Source of the DNA: Acetobacter sp. UBA5411
Lineage (GTDB): Bacteria > Pseudomonadota > Alphaproteobacteria > Acetobacterales > Acetobacteraceae
Length of the DNA stretch: 64,000 nt
Direction of reading: 5' to 3'
Assembly: GCF_002409645.1 (NCBI RefSeq)
Contig: NZ_DHNR01000031.1
Coordinates: 227,169 to 291,168, forward strand
Position 1 is the first letter of the stretch. Each line of letters begins with the position of its first letter. The notes beneath the pieces are model-generated. The model was given only the letters and a program-made list of their open reading frames with translations. It was not told the DNA's origin and did not search any database. A program made the position numbers and the translations under genes. Below, in pieces: positions 17,185 through 24,876 of this stretch.

Positions 17185-17577
17185 ATGAAGATCATCAGAA
17201 GCGTTGTCGTTGTGGCTGTGATAGCCAGTACAAGCGCCTGCACGTCCACGGGTGATGCTTCCATAAAACATACGACCATTCAGGAAGTGAATCAGAATAT
17301 TCATGATGGTATGACGACTTCATCGCAGGTGCGTCAGATATACGGTGAGCCGGGACAGAAAACCTACGAAAACGGCTATGAAGTCTGGGTTTATAGTTTT
17401 ACGTCCGGCAGGGAAGACGGCCTCTCAATCGCTCAGGATGTTGTAGGGCTGGGCATGCTTGGGGAAAGATCAAACAACAAAAACAAGACGCTTACTGTCG
17501 TCTTCGGAAATGATGTCGTGCTGAAACACAGTTTCACCACCGCGAATTACAGTTCCGGTAGTGGCTTGAGACAGTAA
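17185..17577 (+). CDS. Small outer-membrane lipoprotein, SmpA/BamE-like fold
   Basis: A 130-residue protein with a lipoprotein signal peptide ending in TSAC (Cys near residue 19). The mature part contains NIHDGMTTSSQVRQIYGEPG followed by GYEVWVYSF, the pattern of the BamE/SmpA/OmlA domain (short helix, LGxP-like turn, then Trp-x-Tyr strand). The end is a hydrophilic tail with Ser/Asn repeats. BamE itself belongs to the outer-membrane protein assembly complex, but the domain occurs in other lipoproteins and the role here is open. AAGGA lies upstream of the ATG. Confidence 0.7.
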   Translation: MKIIRSVVVVAVIASTSACTSTGDASIKHTTIQEVNQNIHDGMTTSSQVRQIYGEPGQKTYENGYEVWVYSFTSGREDGLSIAQDVVGLGMLGERSNNKNKTLTVVFGNDVVLKHSFTTANYSSGSGLRQ

Positions 17578-17683
17578 CCTGATGGCCCGAAGTCCCTTCG
17601 GCCAGATTTCGACATACCAGCTTCCGTGGACCTGTCGCGCCAACTGAATTAGATGTGTGCGCAGGGAAGCAGGGGAACGCCGC

Positions 17684-18883
17684 ATGACAGGTTCGTCGTC
17701 CAGCGACAGGGAGAACGACGGAAGCAAACAGGACTGGCTCGACAGCCGTCTGCCTGTCAGGCGTTTTCTCACCACCCAGTTCCGCCATTTTCCGATGCCG
17801 CGTTCGGCCAACATGCTCTGGACCGTGGGGGCCATGCTGTCAGCGGTCCTCGTGCTGATGCTGCTATCCGGTCTCGTGCTGGTCATGAATTACACGCCGA
17901 CGGTAGCAGGAGCGTTCGCGTCCATCGAGGCGATTGAGCGCCGCGTCCCGTCCGGTTGGCTGATGCGGTCCATGCATATGGCGGGCGCAAGCCTGTTTCT
18001 CGGCGCACTTTATCTGCATCTGTTTCGTGGCCTGTATTATGGCTCCTACAAGAAGCCGCGTGAACTGGTGTGGCTGCTCGGTCTGCTGCTTCTGGTGATG
18101 ACCATGATCACCGCCTTTGCTGGGTATGTCCTGCCGTGGGGGCAGATGTCCTACTGGGGCGCGGATATTGCCGGAAAGGCGCTGGCGTCCATTCCCGTGA
18201 TCGGGCCGTTTACAGAGCGTGTGTTTCTTGATGGAAGCCAGCCGGGTGACGGCACGCTGCACCATCTTTTCGTGCTGCATTTTACATTGGCGTTTGCGAT
18301 CGTTGCGGTGGTCGGTCTGCATGTGGCGGGCGTGCATGTTGCAGGTTCTGGAAACCCGAGCGGGATTGAACCAGACCGGAAGGGAAGCCTGCCCTTCTCA
18401 CCTTATTTCGCGATCAAGGACGCCTTCGGAGTGGCGGTTTTCGCCATCGTGCTGACTGCGGTGATGTTTCTGTTTCCAGATCTTGTGACAGAATCAGCAA
18501 ATTATCGTCCTGCCAATCCATTGCACACACCGACCAATATCGAACCGGAATGGTATTTCCTGCCCTTTTTCGGAATGCTTCAGGCAATTCCGTTCAAGTT
18601 CGGCGGTCTCGTGGCTTCGGTCGGTGCTGTGGTGGTGCTGTTCCTTGTGCCGTGGCTCGATCAGTCGCCCGTGCGATCCGCGCGGCAACGACCGCTCATC
18701 CGCCTGTCCATGATCCTGCTCGTTGCCGCGTTCGTGGCGCTGGGTTTGGCCGGACAGCATCACATGGAGGGAAGCTGGCTGATTATCGGACGATGCGCGA
18801 CGGTGTTTTACTTCTTCCATTTTCTTGTCGTTCTGCCATTTGTGTCCCGACGTGAGCGCGCGGTTGTGGAGAGTGCGTCGTGA
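17684..18883 (+). CDS. petB: Cytochrome b subunit of the bc1 complex
   Basis: A 399-residue membrane protein, the quinol-oxidising, di-heme subunit of complex III. Helix B carries the His pair of SMHMAGAS and LYLHLFRG, helix D the pair in VLHFTL and GLHVAGVH, and the Qo-site motif PEWY is present (IEPEWYFLPFF). The C-terminal helices are complete. The start at 17684 has AGGGGAA 6 bases before it; a GTG frame begins at 17657. The petC start overlaps its stop (GTGA). Upstream, where the Rieske subunit gene usually lies, is instead a BamE-like lipoprotein gene. Confidence 0.95.
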   Translation: MTGSSSSDRENDGSKQDWLDSRLPVRRFLTTQFRHFPMPRSANMLWTVGAMLSAVLVLMLLSGLVLVMNYTPTVAGAFASIEAIERRVPSGWLMRSMHMAGASLFLGALYLHLFRGLYYGSYKKPRELVWLLGLLLLVMTMITAFAGYVLPWGQMSYWGADIAGKALASIPVIGPFTERVFLDGSQPGDGTLHHLFVLHFTLAFAIVAVVGLHVAGVHVAGSGNPSGIEPDRKGSLPFSPYFAIKDAFGVAVFAIVLTAVMFLFPDLVTESANYRPANPLHTPTNIEPEWYFLPFFGMLQAIPFKFGGLVASVGAVVVLFLVPWLDQSPVRSARQRPLIRLSMILLVAAFVALGLAGQHHMEGSWLIIGRCATVFYFFHFLVVLPFVSRRERAVVESAS

Positions 18884-19635
18884 GAATGGCGTTTTTTATT
18901 CCCGTTATCGCAGCAGCACTTTTCAGTGCATCACCCATGCTCGCGCAGACACGCCCCGATCACGATCATGCGTCACCTCAACACTGGAGTTTTGAAGGAC
19001 CGCTGGGCAATTTCGATCTTGCCACCGTGCAGCGTGGATATCTGGTTTACGAACAGGTCTGCTCATCATGTCACGGCATGAAGCATGTTCAGTTCAGAGA
19101 CCTCGAAGGCATGGGGCTTGATGCTGAAGCGGTGAAATCCATTGCATCCAGCTACCAGATTCAGGATGGACGGGATCTGTCCGGGGCGCTGAAATATCGT
19201 CATGGTCTGCCGGATGATGCGTTCCCGACACCCGTAAAACCGGCGGGTGTTCCAGAGGGTGTCGTGCCTCCGGACCAGTCGCGGCTTACTGTCGTATATC
19301 CCGGTGGCCCGGACAGGATTTATGCGCTGCTCACCGGCTATGGGCCTGCCCCAGCGGGCATGGCTGTGCCATCTGGTCAGTTTTACAACCGTTTTGCTTC
19401 GGGGCGGATGATTGCCATGAAGCCGCCGTTGCGGGGCGGTGAGGTCCATTATCCGGAAGGCACATCCGCGACGGTTGAACAGGAAGCACGCGACGTCACG
19501 ACCTTTCTGGCGTGGGTCGCCCAGCCGCATCTGGCCGCCCGTCATCGCACCGGTGTGCGGGTGCTTGTCTATCTGCTATGCCTCGCACTTCTGCTTTTTT
19601 TCTTGAAACGGAGAATCTGGTCCAATGTCGAATAG
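18880..19635 (+). CDS. petC: Cytochrome c1 subunit of the bc1 complex
   Basis: A 251-residue periplasm-facing cytochrome. It has a signal peptide (about 1-23), a heme-attachment CSSCH at residues 61-65, the axial Met region SGRMIAMKPPL, and a single C-terminal membrane anchor (VRVLVYLLCLALLLFFL) followed by a basic end. The GTG at 18880 overlaps the petB stop and has GGAGAG at suitable distance; an ATG at 18886 is the alternative. mtnP begins 11 bases before its stop, so petB-petC-mtnP are co-transcribed. Confidence 0.94.
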   Translation: MRMAFFIPVIAAALFSASPMLAQTRPDHDHASPQHWSFEGPLGNFDLATVQRGYLVYEQVCSSCHGMKHVQFRDLEGMGLDAEAVKSIASSYQIQDGRDLSGALKYRHGLPDDAFPTPVKPAGVPEGVVPPDQSRLTVVYPGGPDRIYALLTGYGPAPAGMAVPSGQFYNRFASGRMIAMKPPLRGGEVHYPEGTSATVEQEARDVTTFLAWVAQPHLAARHRTGVRVLVYLLCLALLLFFLKRRIWSNVE

Positions 19636-20530
19636 TCCCGCGCCTGAGGTCAAACCGGTTATCGGCATTATCGGTGGATCGGGGCTGTATGACATCGCCG
19701 GTCTTGAGAACAAGGAATGGCGGCGTGTTGACACTCCCTGGGGCGCACCGTCTGACGAACTGCTGTTTGGAACACTGAATGGCGTCCGCTGCGTGTTTCT
19801 GCCTCGTCACGGCCGCGGCCATCCAATCCCGCCGTCACGCCTGAACTATCGCGCCAATATCGCGGCGATGAAGATTGCCGGTGTAACGGACATCATCTCT
19901 CTCTCGGCTGTCGGCTCCCTGCGCGAAAATCTGCCGCCCGGACATTTCGTGATTGTGGATCAGTTCATTGATCGCAGTTTCGCCCGTGAGAAGAGCTTCT
20001 TCGATACGGGCTGTGTGGCGCATGTTTCCGTGGCTGATCCGGTCTGCCCGCGTATCGGCGACGTGGCGGAAGAGAAGCTGAAAGAGCTGAACATCGCCTT
20101 CACCCGTGGGGGCACCTATCTGGTGATGGAAGGGCCGCAGTTCTCCACGCGGGCCGAGAGTGAACTGTATCGCAGCTGGGGCTGTGCGGTGATCGGCATG
20201 ACCAACATGCCGGAAGCCAAGCTCGCTCGTGAAGCCGAGATCTGCTACGCGACGGTTGCGATGGTGACTGATTATGACTGCTGGCATCAGGATCATGACA
20301 GTGTCACGGTCGATGCGGTTGTGCGCGTCATGCAGCAGAACGCCGATCATGCTCGTTCGCTCGTGAAAGCGATGATCCCGGCGCTGGGTCAGCCGCGTGG
20401 TCTTTGCCCGGCCGGTTGTGATCGGGCGCTCGAACATGCGCTGATCACCGCGCCGGAGCGTCGGGAGCCGGCCTTGCTGAGCAAGCTGGAGGTGATTGCC
20501 GGGCGTGTGCTGAGCAGTTCCGATAACTGA
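19625..20530 (+). CDS. mtnP: S-methyl-5'-thioadenosine phosphorylase
   Basis: A 301-residue purine-nucleoside-phosphorylase-superfamily enzyme that splits methylthioadenosine to adenine and methylthioribose-1-phosphate in methionine salvage. Visible family segments are IGIIGGSGLYDI, LPRHGRGHPIPPS, SLSAVGSLRENLPPG, EGPQFSTRAES and GMTNMPEAKLAREAEICY. It overlaps petC by 11 bases. The tail after residue 240 (CPAGCDRALEHALIT) has two Cys residues typical of MTAP. A full cloverleaf repeat follows immediately after the stop. Confidence 0.95.
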   Translation: MSNSPAPEVKPVIGIIGGSGLYDIAGLENKEWRRVDTPWGAPSDELLFGTLNGVRCVFLPRHGRGHPIPPSRLNYRANIAAMKIAGVTDIISLSAVGSLRENLPPGHFVIVDQFIDRSFAREKSFFDTGCVAHVSVADPVCPRIGDVAEEKLKELNIAFTRGGTYLVMEGPQFSTRAESELYRSWGCAVIGMTNMPEAKLAREAEICYATVAMVTDYDCWHQDHDSVTVDAVVRVMQQNADHARSLVKAMIPALGQPRGLCPAGCDRALEHALITAPERREPALLSKLEVIAGRVLSSSDN

Positions 20531-20533
20531 TAG

Positions 20534-20609
20534 AAGTTTTTGGGTGTCGCCTTTTTTCAAAAAGGCGATGTTCTCTTAAGCTTTTTGAAAAAAGCTTCAC
20601 CAGAAACCT
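20534..20609. repeat. Full copy of dispersed cloverleaf-like repeat
   Basis: An outer arm AAGTTTTTGGGTG (20534-20546) is largely complementary to CACCAGAAACCT (20598-20609). Inside are two perfect hairpins: TCGCCTTTTT/AAAAAGGCGA (20547-20568) and AAGCTTTTT/AAAAAGCTT (20578-20597). The same layout recurs at 30076. It begins 4 bp beyond the mtnP stop and probably also ends that transcript. Confidence 0.85.
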
Positions 20610-20710
20610 CTTCATTTTTTCCCGATCATATGAACAAAGACCCCCAGCCCCACGCCAGGGCTGGGACACGTATCGTTCTCCACATGCTCAACAGTGGAGA
20701 ACCCAACAGC

Positions 20711-21463
20711 ATGACTCAGCGCAGACTGGGCAAGAAGCCCGCTCGTCTGGACCCGCGAACCTACCGTCTTTCCGCGCCTCTCAGCTTTCGTCTTCCCACG
20801 CCGCCGCCTTCGGTGAACTGGGCCGCGGACGCTGACTGGCCGATGTGGTGCAATGATCGTCTCGGCTGCTGCACGCAGGTATCCGTCGCATCCGCCATCC
20901 GGACATGGACCGGCTCAGCCCTCACACCGATTGTCCTGAGTGATGATGAGGTTGTCGCCAACTACAGCGCGGAATCCGGATATGTTGAAAATGATCCGTC
21001 AACGGATCAGGGCGCGGTCGAGGTTGAAGTCCTGTCCCGCTGGTGTCGCGAAGGCTACGAGAGGCCGGGTCAGACACGCGATTACCTGACAGCCTTTGGC
21101 TATATCAATCCGAAAGATACGCAGTCCGTTCATCGCGCCATCGCCATGCTGGGTGGCCTGTATATCGGTCTGACGCTTCCCCAGTATGCCTGTGTTGGAA
21201 ATAATGACTGGGTTATCGACCCGACCGCCGATAACAGCATCGCGGGCGGTCATGCCGTGTGGCTGCACGGCTATGATTCCGACTGGCTCTATCTCAACAC
21301 ATGGGGTGGGCCGCGTCGCATGTCCTATGACTTCTTCACCACACGCTGCGATGAAGCCTACGGTCTAATTTCCCGTCAGAACTGGACGAACCTGAAAGGC
21401 ATGTCGCCGGAAGACGAGGCGCTGGATGATCTCGTCAAGGAATTGCAATCGACGGCAGGTTAA
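20711..21463 (+). CDS. Papain-like (C1-family-like) cysteine peptidase-fold protein
   Basis: About 250 residues. A Cys-centred segment WCNDRLGCCTQVSVAS, a His in GGHAVWLHGY and an Asn in LYLNTWGG come in the order and spacing of the papain triad Cys-His-Asn. The oxyanion Gln found six residues before the Cys in papain is replaced by Asn. There is no signal peptide or pro-region, so it is probably cytosolic or exported by another route. The ATG at 20711 has GGAG 11 bases upstream; the frame is open back into the repeat at 20540. It is a lone gene, convergent with fnr. Proteolytic activity is plausible, not shown. Confidence 0.6.
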   Translation: MTQRRLGKKPARLDPRTYRLSAPLSFRLPTPPPSVNWAADADWPMWCNDRLGCCTQVSVASAIRTWTGSALTPIVLSDDEVVANYSAESGYVENDPSTDQGAVEVEVLSRWCREGYERPGQTRDYLTAFGYINPKDTQSVHRAIAMLGGLYIGLTLPQYACVGNNDWVIDPTADNSIAGGHAVWLHGYDSDWLYLNTWGGPRRMSYDFFTTRCDEAYGLISRQNWTNLKGMSPEDEALDDLVKELQSTAG

Positions 21464-21534
21464 AACGCTGTCTCAAAAACAGTAATGAGTGCCAGCTGGG
21501 TAGTGTTCCACGCCCCGGTATCCTGTGTGGGAGG

Positions 21535-22302
21535 CTATTCCTCACCGCTGGCGATGGTCCGCAGGCGGGACGGTGTGGGAACGGTGATCTCATGACCGGC
21601 GCCCGTGGCGATCAGACCTTCCCGTCGCAGGCCGCTGATCGTCCGGCTTACGGTTTCCACGGTCAGTCCCAGAAAATCGGCGATGTCCGCTCGCGTCATG
21701 GGGAAATGGAGTTTGGCGTTCTGCGGGATGTCGTCGCCATAGAGCTCGGTGATCTGACTATAAAGAAAGCTGGCAACCCTTTCGCGGGCCGTCTTGCGTC
21801 CAAGAAGGAGCATCTGATCCTGAGCCGCAACCAGTTCGTTCGCGGCTTCATTGCGGAGACGGCGTTCCAGACGGGGGAATTCGTCGATCACGGTTTCAAG
21901 CCGCTCACGCGAGAAACGGCAGAGTCGGACCTGATCAATGGCTTCGGCACCAAAGGCGTAACGGTCAGACACGGCAAGACCGAGAAAATGGCCGATGCTC
22001 ACAAATCCCGTAATCTGGCGGCGTCCGTCGGGGAGTGATTTGAAGAGTTTGACCGTGCCCGAGGTGATGTTGAAAAACTCGTCGGCAAGGGAGCCTTCCT
22101 CGATGAACTGTCGGCCGGGCGGGATGGTCATGCGCACCGCTGCCTGTGCAAGCTGGGACAGTTCATCGTCATTCAGCGCACTGCAGATTCCATGCGCCCG
22201 TACTTCGCATACAGAACAGGTCTGACAGCCATCCATTCCAGCGATGACGATTCGCTTGGGGTGGGACGGACTGTTTCCGGCTGTCAGGGCAGATACTGAC
22301 AT
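21535..22302 (-). CDS. fnr: FNR-type oxygen-responsive Crp/Fnr regulator
   Basis: A 255-residue regulator. The N terminus has Cys at 26, 29, 32 and 40 (CQTCSVCEVRAHGIC) and a further Cys near 128 (QVRLCRFS), matching the [4Fe-4S] ligand layout of FNR. The cyclic-nucleotide-like beta-roll (about 45-160) is followed by a helix-turn-helix whose recognition helix TVETVSRTI has the ExxSR residues that read TTGAT half-sites. It is expected to respond to low oxygen and control respiration genes. FNR-box-like sites occur at 22412 and 22905 in the gap toward ompW. Confidence 0.9.
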   Translation of the reverse strand: MSVSALTAGNSPSHPKRIVIAGMDGCQTCSVCEVRAHGICSALNDDELSQLAQAAVRMTIPPGRQFIEEGSLADEFFNITSGTVKLFKSLPDGRRQITGFVSIGHFLGLAVSDRYAFGAEAIDQVRLCRFSRERLETVIDEFPRLERRLRNEAANELVAAQDQMLLLGRKTARERVASFLYSQITELYGDDIPQNAKLHFPMTRADIADFLGLTVETVSRTISGLRREGLIATGAGHEITVPTPSRLRTIASGEE

Positions 22303-22411
22303 AATGTGTCTTTCTCTCCGGCCGGATGCGGCATTTTATGAGCTCAAGCTTGGCCTTCCCTCTCTAGCGCGAATGAAAGCGGATCACACCCCCTGAGAGC
22401 GGGTGACAGGC

Positions 22412-22425
22412 TTGATTTAAATCAT
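22412..22425 (-). promoter_or_regulatory. FNR/FixK-box candidate upstream of fnr
   Basis: TTGATTTAAATCAT matches the FNR consensus TTGAT-N4-ATCAA at nine of ten fixed positions. It lies 110 bp upstream of the fnr start codon, a position suited to autoregulation from an upstream promoter. Confidence 0.6.
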
Positions 22426-22904
22426 TGTGAAAATGACACGATATCTCAGCCTGAAAAATCTGCGTCTGTCTGGTTCGTGGGAGACTGCGGCAGCAGGGTG
22501 TTTTTACCGTTATCCGGATGACGCTTTGTGACCGGAGAGAAATGGTGTCCGTCATCCTGTCTGAATGAAGGCTCTCCCTGCTCTTGCTATTGCGAAACAG
22601 ATGAATCCCTCTGTCGCAAGAGACGAAAAATAATCCTTTATAATGAGTTACAGGGAATGTTGGGTTGTGGGGACCCCTGTATGCGGAGCTCTCATATTTG
22701 AAAGAGCATACTCCGCCGTCATTCTTACAACGGACATCTCTACTCTTGTTTTGTGTGAAACCGATTACTGGACATGCGGAAGATAGAGTGTCGCCCAGAC
22801 TTTCTGCTTTCGGTGACAGACAAAAAGCGGCCTGATCCATTCAGGACCGCAGAGATCGCCTTACTGTTGCAAAAAAAACTCACCTCTCTGGAAGTTGTGA
22901 CGAA
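22426..22904. other. Gap between fnr and ompW with a minus-strand terminator-like hairpin
   Basis: This part of the 680-bp fnr-ompW gap has no convincing gene; the longest frame (158 codons on the minus strand, 22364-22840) has shadow-like Ser/His/Arg-rich composition. At 22827-22850 GCGGCCTGA and TCAGGACCGC pair with one bulged base, and on the minus strand this is followed by TTTTTGTC, so it looks like an intrinsic terminator for a leftward transcript starting in the ompW upstream region. A small RNA is possible. Confidence 0.4.
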
Positions 22905-22918
22905 TTGATTCAGATTAA
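22905..22918 (+). promoter_or_regulatory. FNR-box candidate upstream of ompW
   Basis: TTGATTCAGATTAA matches TTGAT-N4-ATCAA at nine of ten fixed positions and is centred about 70 bp before the ompW ATG. In E. coli ompW is an FNR-activated gene, and the fnr gene is the divergent neighbour here, which supports the assignment. Confidence 0.6.
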
Positions 22919-22982
22919 GGCCGTTAACACTCGGGGTATGGTTTCAGCGGCGAACATTACAGTTTGATAAGAGTGACGCCCC

Positions 22983-23783
22983 ATGATGAAGACCGGATCC
23001 TTTCTGGCCGCCACGCTTCTGGCAGCCAGCGCTCTCTGCGGCACGGCGCACGCCCAGACGGCTGCTGCTCCCCCGCCGCCTCCGGCCGGGGCTTCCGCCT
23101 ATGTCAACGCACCCGTTGCTGCCCCGGTCGCAGCTCCGGTCAATCATAGTGGCCGTTGTGGCATTTTTGAGACCTGCGCCAGCACGAAGATCGGTCTTGG
23201 CAAAGGCGACTTCATGGTCCGTCTGTCCGGTGTCGGCGTCCTGCCGCAGGATCGTGACAGCAAGGTCAGCCTGAATGGTCAGCGTCTGCCGGGTGCGCAT
23301 ATCTCCACGACCAATCAGGCGATGCCTGAGCTGACCCTTGAATATTTCTTCACCGACAATCTTTCGCTGGACCTGATCGCCACCAGCACGCGTCATGAAG
23401 TGGCCGGTCACGGCGGCGCACTGGGCGCAAAGACGGATGTCGGTTCCGCATGGGTGCTGCCGCCGACCCTGACGGTCGCCTGGCATTTCCGTCCGCACAA
23501 GCGTTTCAACCCGTATGTCGGTCTGGGCGCCAACCTGACATGGTTCCACAACATGCACGGCGCGAATGGCCTGAAGCTGAACTCCGGCTTTACCGGTGGT
23601 CCTTCCGTCAATGTCGGCTTTGACTACCAGATCGTCGGCAACTGGTTCTTCAATGCCGATGTGAAGCAGATTTTCATGCGTATGCATGCATGGGCACAGG
23701 ATCCGGCCGAGACCGTGCGTATCCGCGCTCATGAATCTCTCGACCCGACCGTTGTGTCGGCTGGTATCGCTTACCGCTTCTGA
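22983..23783 (+). CDS. ompW: OmpW-family outer-membrane beta-barrel protein
   Basis: A 266-residue precursor with a Sec signal peptide (cleavage after AHA near residue 23) and a Pro/Ala-rich linker to about residue 55. The eight-stranded barrel shows GDFMVRLSGVGVLPQD, PELTLEYFFTDNLSLDLIA, LPPTLTVAWHF, FNPYVGLGANLTWF, GFDYQIVGNWFFNADVKQI and the terminal aromatic GIAYRF, all OmpW-typical. OmpW proteins form narrow hydrophobic channels. The extra Cys pair (RCGIFETC) near residue 60 is unusual. A second ATG codon follows the first. Two hairpins end the transcript. Confidence 0.9.
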   Translation: MMKTGSFLAATLLAASALCGTAHAQTAAAPPPPPAGASAYVNAPVAAPVAAPVNHSGRCGIFETCASTKIGLGKGDFMVRLSGVGVLPQDRDSKVSLNGQRLPGAHISTTNQAMPELTLEYFFTDNLSLDLIATSTRHEVAGHGGALGAKTDVGSAWVLPPTLTVAWHFRPHKRFNPYVGLGANLTWFHNMHGANGLKLNSGFTGGPSVNVGFDYQIVGNWFFNADVKQIFMRMHAWAQDPAETVRIRAHESLDPTVVSAGIAYRF

Positions 23784-23789
23784 TCCCGG

Positions 23790-23835
23790 ATACGGCTCCC
23801 TCTCCGTTGTTTCATGCAGCGTGATGGAGCCGTAT
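23790..23835 (+). terminator. First hairpin downstream of ompW
   Basis: ATACGGCTCC (23790-23799) pairs perfectly with GGAGCCGTAT (23826-23835) around a 26-nt loop, followed by TTTGCGG. It starts 7 bp after the ompW stop. Confidence 0.5.
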
Positions 23836-23875
23836 TTGCGGTCATTCAGGACCGTCAGAATTATGGGTATGGTTG

Positions 23876-23911
23876 TGCGCCAGCAGGGAAATCCGGCTGG
23901 CGCATTTTTTT
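23876..23911 (+). terminator. Strong intrinsic terminator downstream of ompW
   Basis: TGCGCCAGC (23876-23884) pairs with GCTGGCGCA (23896-23904) and is followed by seven T residues. It is a classical Rho-independent terminator about 95 bp beyond the ompW stop. Confidence 0.85.
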
Positions 23912-24132
23912 GATCCCGGCGTTTCCTGTCCCGGTGATCATATTGTTGATTTTGAGCGCCGCGTTCGTTCAGGAACGCAGGACGCGCTGCAAAAAGAAAC
24001 AGGTGGACGCGACGACGGCCCTGCGGGCTGTTTCAAAGCCCTGTTCATTCAGTTTCTCTAAATCGTGATAATGCCTTGGGGGACATCTGTTAATTACAGA
24101 GCCCCCATGCCTTTGGCGTGCGTGTCAGAGCA
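23912..24132. other. Intergenic stretch with hairpins between convergent genes
   Basis: No gene is seen. A hairpin GGGGG...TCTGT/ACAGA...CCCCC spans 24078-24106, and a second, GTCAGAG/CTCTGAC (24124-24142), straddles the stop codon of the EEP gene. They may together end the minus-strand AI-2E/EEP transcript, although neither is followed by a T-tract. Confidence 0.4.
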
Positions 24133-24876
24133 TTACTCTGACAGCGTCACGGTCTCGGCAAATGAGTGAAAATCTGAAACGCCCGGTCGAAGCGTGACCA
24201 TGATCGGTCTGTGATCGGACGCGAAAACTGGCAGAACTCTGGCACTTTCACAGATCGCTCCCCGGATCAGGCAGCGGTCGATGCGGATGGGGACAAGATC
24301 GACCATTCGATGTGTCGGTGCCCTTGGTCCGACATCCGCGAAGCCGGGCACCAGTGTGGGTCCCACCAGATTGAAATCTCCGAGAATGGCGGCGGGAGCC
24401 GGGAGGATGGCGGAAAGACGCCGCAGCTGACGCCGGTTCATGATCTGTCCATGTGACAGATGGACATTGGCTACAGTGATCGACGGCAGGCGGATGATCT
24501 GCGCGATGCGTCGCACGATCATGCCGGACGGTATCACGCAGGTGCGGGGCGCACGGGAAAAGGGAATACGACTCCAGCAGGCGACACCATGAATCCGGCC
24601 GGGGAGAGGGGAGCGTGCGTAATAGCCTCCCATCAGATCGGGAAGCTGGTCGATTTCCTGAGTCGCTTCCTGCATCAGAAGAAGGTCGGGCTTTTCTCTC
24701 TCCAGAAGCGTCATGACGTCCTGAATGCTGGCTCCGACACTGTGCAGCAGATTCCAGCTGATGATTCTGATATCGACATCGCCCCGTCGGGTGGTGGTCG
24801 CTGCAATCCTGCCGCGCAGACGGGGACGACGGCGTATCCGTTTGAGAAGGGGTTTCAGCTTGGGGGCGGCCATCAT
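24133..24876 (-). CDS. Endonuclease/exonuclease/phosphatase (EEP) family protein
   Basis: A 247-residue EEP-fold protein. Family motifs are visible: RIISWNLLHSVG (Asn), LLMQEATQEI (catalytic Glu), VANVHLSHGQ (His), ILGDFNLVG (Asp-x-Asn) and the final ASDHRPIMVTL (Asp-His). It is predicted to cleave phosphodiester or phosphomonoester bonds; substrate could be DNA, a nucleotide or a lipid headgroup. The N terminus is strongly basic (LKRIRRRPRLRGR) without a signal. Its start overlaps the stop of the upstream AI-2E-family gene by four bases, so the two are coupled. Confidence 0.85.
   Translation of the reverse strand: MMAAPKLKPLLKRIRRRPRLRGRIAATTTRRGDVDIRIISWNLLHSVGASIQDVMTLLEREKPDLLLMQEATQEIDQLPDLMGGYYARSPLPGRIHGVACWSRIPFSRAPRTCVIPSGMIVRRIAQIIRLPSITVANVHLSHGQIMNRRQLRRLSAILPAPAAILGDFNLVGPTLVPGFADVGPRAPTHRMVDLVPIRIDRCLIRGAICESARVLPVFASDHRPIMVTLRPGVSDFHSFAETVTLSE

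Noticed and set aside
22364..22840. 158-codon minus-strand frame in the fnr-ompW gap
   Set aside because: Ser/His/Arg-rich without domain or signal, overlaps the FNR box and begins inside the terminator-like hairpin, so non-coding is more likely.
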